This document shows positions 61,500 through 64,000 of a stretch of DNA of 64,000 bases, in pieces. The DNA comes from Gp6-AA40 sp035492455. Lineage in GTDB: Bacteria > Acidobacteriota > Vicinamibacteria > Vicinamibacterales > UBA2999. The translations under genes and the position numbers were made by a program. Position 1 is the stretch's first letter; each line of letters opens with the position of its first letter. The DNA lies in contig DATJJE010000009.1 in assembly GCA_035492455.1 (NCBI GenBank), positions 62,001-126,000 of the forward strand, given 5' to 3'. The notes beneath the pieces are model-generated. The model was not told the origin of the DNA, did no database searches, and worked only from the letters and a program-made list of their open reading frames with translations.

Positions 61500-61514
61500 G
61501 TAGCGCCGAAGCGC
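61500..61514 (+). repeat. Short dispersed motif
   Basis: GTAGCGCCGAAGCGC, one mismatch from 43275-43289. It lies between the terminator and the stop of the 61518 gene. Confidence 0.45.
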
Positions 61515-61517
61515 CGG

Positions 61518-62063
61518 CTACGAGGACTTCTTCAGCCCGTTGATGAGTGCCTGAATCATCTGCGAGTACTGCGCGTCGGTCGTCGAATACGCCTTCGTGT
61601 AGTCGTCTTCAGTGATCTTCGCCTTCTTCCAGTCACCATCGAAATTGTACGTCCTGCCGGCGACGTCGGCGGTGTCGTAGAGATTCCCGTCCTTCTTTGC
61701 ATGCAGACCGTTGGCACTGAGATCGGAAACGAAGACTTTTGTGTTCGGCTGTGACGCACTGTTCAGCTCGATGTAAAGATCGCGGTAATTCTTCATGTCG
61801 AGCAGCGAGTCCGCGCGCCATGGCGTGTCGAACTTCGCGCTGACGACGAGCAGCTGCGTGCCGGGGAAGTAGAGCGCGCCAACATACTCGTTCGGCGACG
61901 AGCCCTTGACCGCAAAGGCATCGAGCTTCATCGTCTCGAGCATCTTGACGAGTTCGATAACGGAGGTCGCCGACTTGGAGTCCTGGGCGGACGCCGCAGC
62001 GGGCGCCAGGAACAGAATTGCGGCGAGGGCGATACCACTCAAGCGACGAATCGTGAGCGTCAT
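61518..62063 (-). CDS. Secreted hypothetical protein
   Basis: 181 residues with a signal peptide (RRLSGIALAAILFLAPAAASA). The mature part includes VIELVKMLETMKLDAFAV, NEYVGALYFPGTQLLVVSAKF and RTYNFDGDWKKAKITEDDYTK, mostly alpha/beta and no cysteine. ATG 62063 is preceded by an AGGGGGG site. Upstream lies a large inverted tandem repeat. No family recognised. Confidence 0.65.
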   Translation of the reverse strand: MTLTIRRLSGIALAAILFLAPAAASAQDSKSATSVIELVKMLETMKLDAFAVKGSSPNEYVGALYFPGTQLLVVSAKFDTPWRADSLLDMKNYRDLYIELNSASQPNTKVFVSDLSANGLHAKKDGNLYDTADVAGRTYNFDGDWKKAKITEDDYTKAYSTTDAQYSQMIQALINGLKKSS

Positions 62064-62081
62064 GATCCCCCCTACTGAATT

Positions 62082-62204
62082 GTGATTCGTGATTTGTGAT
62101 TCGTGATTTGTGGTTCGTGATTTGTGGTTAGCGACTTGGACCAATCCGGACGCCAAAATCACGAATCACTAATCACGAATCACCAATCACCAATCACCAA
62201 TCGC
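62082..62204 (+). repeat. Inverted pair of 7-mer tandem arrays
   Basis: Left arm 62082-62130: seven units of GTGATTC/GTGATTT/GTGGTTC type. Right arm 62156-62204: seven units of the complementary AATCAC(G/T/C) type. Twenty-five bases separate them. The arms could form a ~49-base stem. Confidence 0.85.
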
Positions 62205-62228
62205 AAATGCAGGAGCGACTTGTATCAC

Positions 62229-62243
62229 CGGCGGTAGCCGCCG
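62229..62243 (+). repeat. Small palindrome
   Basis: CGGCGG-TAG-CCGCCG just before the stop of the 62256 gene. Possibly a weak terminator. Confidence 0.35.
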
Positions 62244-62255
62244 TCAATCAAGTGT

Positions 62256-62672
62256 TTAGCCGATAAAGAGGGCGTCTTCCTCGTCAGGATGCGCGGCGCG
62301 GCGGCGCGACGAGCGGCGCAGCTCCTGAATGGCCGCGAGTGCGGCCTTGAGGCCGTTGAGAAAGGCCAGGCCTTTGCCGGCAGGCCCCAGCAGTGAGGGC
62401 ACCGCGGCCATCACCTGCTCGGCCCGGCGGCTGAAATCCGCAAACATCCGATCCGCGCGTTCCATCTGCGCGGCGGCAAGGGTCGCGGCGCGGGCTGCCT
62501 CAGACGTAATTGACTGCAGATTGGAGACGACGGGCTTCAGATCCTGCTCGAGCCGGTCGGCAACCTGTCCGATACGGCGGGCGGCCGACATCGCAAACAC
62601 GATCGCCGCAACCTGGATGATCGCCATGATCGCCACGGCGATGGCAATGATCCCCAGGAAGACATTCGTCAC
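62256..62672 (-). CDS. Membrane protein with amphipathic helix (DUF948-like)
   Basis: 138 residues. An N-terminal TM helix (VFLGIIAIAVAIMAIIQVAAIVFAM) is followed by a long amphipathic/coiled segment (RIGQVADRLEQDLKPVVSNLQSITSEAARAATLAAAQ), as in DUF948/YtxG-like general stress proteins. GTG start overlaps the YtxH-like gene's stop (GTGA). Belongs to the Mla-side operon; likely an envelope accessory protein. Confidence 0.7.
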   Translation of the reverse strand: MTNVFLGIIAIAVAIMAIIQVAAIVFAMSAARRIGQVADRLEQDLKPVVSNLQSITSEAARAATLAAAQMERADRMFADFSRRAEQVMAAVPSLLGPAGKGLAFLNGLKAALAAIQELRRSSRRRAAHPDEEDALFIG

Positions 62673-62884
62673 GCTTCTGGCTCCGTCGCAGCGCGGAACT
62701 GACGTGCGGCGTCGACGACCTTGTCGCGTCCCTCGCGCGCCCGCTGGCCGATGAACTCGCGCGTTTCATCGCCCGTCGCCGGCGCAAACAGCAATGCGAC
62801 GGCCGCACCCGCAATGGCGCCGGCCACAAACGCCAGGAGTACCGCTCCGCCTCCGACTTCGTCCTTCGCCATTGCCGCCAACAT
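62669..62884 (-). CDS. YtxH-domain protein
   Basis: 71 residues. One glycine/alanine-rich TM helix (GAVLLAFVAGAIAGAAVALLFAP) with the ATGDETREFIGQRAREGRDK tail that marks YtxH-family stress proteins. ATG 62872 (AKDEV) or 62884 could start it. In a run with the DUF948-like and MlaD-like genes. Confidence 0.75.
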   Translation of the reverse strand: MLAAMAKDEVGGGAVLLAFVAGAIAGAAVALLFAPATGDETREFIGQRAREGRDKVVDAARQFRAATEPEA

Positions 62885-62891
62885 CCTTCCG

Positions 62892-63932
62892 CTAGAAGAT
62901 GCTCACCCTTACGTTCAAGTACTTTTTCGGATCGGCGCGAATATCCTTCACTAGGTTGTGCAATTCGCTGACCGCCCCATTCATGTTCTCATACAACTGC
63001 TTGTCGCGGAGCAGCTGTCCGGCGGTTCCCTCGCCCTGATTTAATGCCATCGTCAACTTGTCGAGGCGGTCGGCCATCGAATTGAGCCGGTTGTACAACT
63101 CCGCGTCGGTCACGAGCTTGCCCGCGGTCCCCTCGCCCTTGCTGATGCGTCCGGTGATCGCGTCCAGATTGCTGGTGGCGGATGTCACGGACTTGCTCAG
63201 CGCATCGTTGTTCAGGAGCTGGCCGAGACTGCCCTCTCCATTCCGGATGCGCTCGGTCACCATCTGTAGGTTCGCCAGTGACTGCTCGAGCGATTTCGCC
63301 GCGGCATCACTGGTCGCCAGACGACCCAGCGTTCCACGGCCGGCGTTGATGCCGCGCGTGACCGCCTCGGCGGACGATACGAAATCGTTCAACTGCTTGT
63401 ACAGCGCATCGTCCGTCACCAGCCGCCCGAGTGTGCCTCGACCGCTCCGCATGTCCTCGAGCAGCGCGTTGGTCGTCTGAAGAGTCGCGGTGGCCGCCGT
63501 CGCCGCCGTGGATAACGAGCCGGGCGCCGGACCACTCGGCACGTAACCCCAATCGGGGACCGGTGTGCCTTGGCTGTTGGCCGTGATGTCGACCGCGGCT
63601 TCGCCGAGCAGCGATACGGATCCGAGCGATGCCGTGGACCGGTTGGTGATCCGCGGACGCTGGTCTTTGCTGAGTTCCATCGTCACCTCGACCTTGTCGC
63701 CAACGAAGTCCATCTTCTTCACCGACCCGACCTCGACGCCGGCGACGCGGACCGGCGCCCCCTCTTTGAGGCCTTGGATGTCGGCAAAGATCGTCTTGAT
63801 CGAGTAGCGCTGCCAGAAGAACCCGCCTTCCCCGCTGACCATGAAGATCGTGGCAGCAGCGATAACGAGCGCGAAGAGCGACACGATGCCGATCTTCAAC
63901 TCCGACCAGGCCAGTGAACGCGTGCGAGGCAT
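62892..63932 (-). CDS. mlaD: MlaD-family (MCE) lipid-transport protein
   Basis: 346 residues. TM helix (LKIGIVSLFALVIAAATIFMV), then an MCE domain (IQGLKEGAPVRVAGVEVGSVKKMDF...SLLGEAAVDITA). The C-terminal half has five GxGTLGxLxxDxxL-type repeats (RGTLGRLVTDDALY, RGTLGRLATSDAAA, EGSLGQLLNNDALS, EGTAGKLVTDAELY, EGTAGQLLRDKQLY) in a helical tail that may bridge the periplasm. Functions with MlaE/MlaF to move phospholipids between membranes. AAGGA lies upstream; the MlaF-like gene ends just before it. Confidence 0.9.
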   Translation of the reverse strand: MPRTRSLAWSELKIGIVSLFALVIAAATIFMVSGEGGFFWQRYSIKTIFADIQGLKEGAPVRVAGVEVGSVKKMDFVGDKVEVTMELSKDQRPRITNRSTASLGSVSLLGEAAVDITANSQGTPVPDWGYVPSGPAPGSLSTAATAATATLQTTNALLEDMRSGRGTLGRLVTDDALYKQLNDFVSSAEAVTRGINAGRGTLGRLATSDAAAKSLEQSLANLQMVTERIRNGEGSLGQLLNNDALSKSVTSATSNLDAITGRISKGEGTAGKLVTDAELYNRLNSMADRLDKLTMALNQGEGTAGQLLRDKQLYENMNGAVSELHNLVKDIRADPKKYLNVRVSIF

Positions 63933-63945
63933 TGCTTCTATCCTT

Positions 63946-64000
63946 CTATGACAGGAACGTGCGTACGTAAGGGTCGGTCGAAGCGCGCAGCTCTGCCGCG
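63946..64000 (-). CDS. mlaF: MlaF-like ABC ATPase, C-terminal end (partial)
   Basis: The minus-strand frame entering at 64000 reads AELRASTDPYVRTFLS and stops at TAG 63948-63946. The D-P-Y-V-R-x-F-L sequence is the typical C-terminus of the MlaF ATPase that precedes mlaD in lipid-transport operons. The gene continues beyond the right edge. Confidence 0.75.
   Translation of the reverse strand, partial: AAELRASTDPYVRTFLS

Noticed and set aside
62082..62204. CRISPR array
   Set aside because: Units are contiguous 7-mers without spacers and arranged as an inverted pair; no cas genes.

Overview
The window is a GC-rich, gene-dense bacterial chromosome segment. Its gene content fits an Acidobacteriota genome, probably class Vicinamibacteria. 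The pointers are a PknB-type Ser/Thr kinase with TPRs beside two ECF sigma factors, a SpoIVB-type S55 peptidase, many secreted beta-propeller and TPR proteins, Mla/Bam envelope genes, and short palindromes whose translation gives peptides such as QLKPDTT. This assignment is inference; no rRNA gene is present.

Region 1 (1-9.4 kb): a cell-wall amidase, a kinase, two ECF sigma factors, then a three-gene minus-strand group (cytoplasmic-type beta-propeller, four-helix membrane protein, secreted DNase II-like nuclease). Region 2 (9.4-14.3 kb): leucyl aminopeptidase, a glycosyltransferase, a JAMM protease and a lipoprotein. Region 3 (14.3-27.5 kb) is the centrepiece: one minus-strand operon aroDE-trpE-trpG-trpD-trpC-trpF-trpB-trpA-chorismate mutase-DAHP synthase-tyrA, followed by acetoacetate CoA-transferase subunits and thiolase. 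Its leader has a sigma70-type promoter, a 29-codon peptide with three tandem Trp codons flanked by Tyr and preceded by four Phe codons, and mutually exclusive hairpins ending in an intrinsic terminator. This looks like ribosome-mediated attenuation controlling the whole operon.

Region 4 (27.5-39.2 kb): S55 peptidase, secreted propeller, sigma-E/anti-sigma pair, TPR protein, oligopeptide ABC permeases, a newly called 60-aa gene, and a large AAA+ regulator. Region 5 (39.2-50.6 kb): a housekeeping run of aroC, def, fmt, rsmB, a PASTA protein, rpe, a thioesterase and a BamD-like lipoprotein, then pgsA and sugar-nucleotide genes. Region 6 (50.6-59.3 kb): two tRNA genes, secreted proteins, a STAS protein, an rpiB-deoC pair with features seen in microcompartment-associated enzymes, hpt, a P450, an amidohydrolase and upp. 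Region 7 (59.3-64 kb): an HTH/coiled-coil mini-operon beside tRNA-Val, a tannase-family esterase, and the start of an Mla (MCE) lipid-transport operon that runs off the right edge.

Three genome-level patterns recur. Short GC-rich palindromes sit inside or at the ends of reading frames (amidase, pepA, tyrA, trpB, trpC, aroDE). Tandem 7-mers or 9-mers occupy some gene junctions. Many start codons lie 4-16 nt after a TANNNT -10 box without a Shine-Dalgarno site, suggesting leaderless or very short-leader transcripts.
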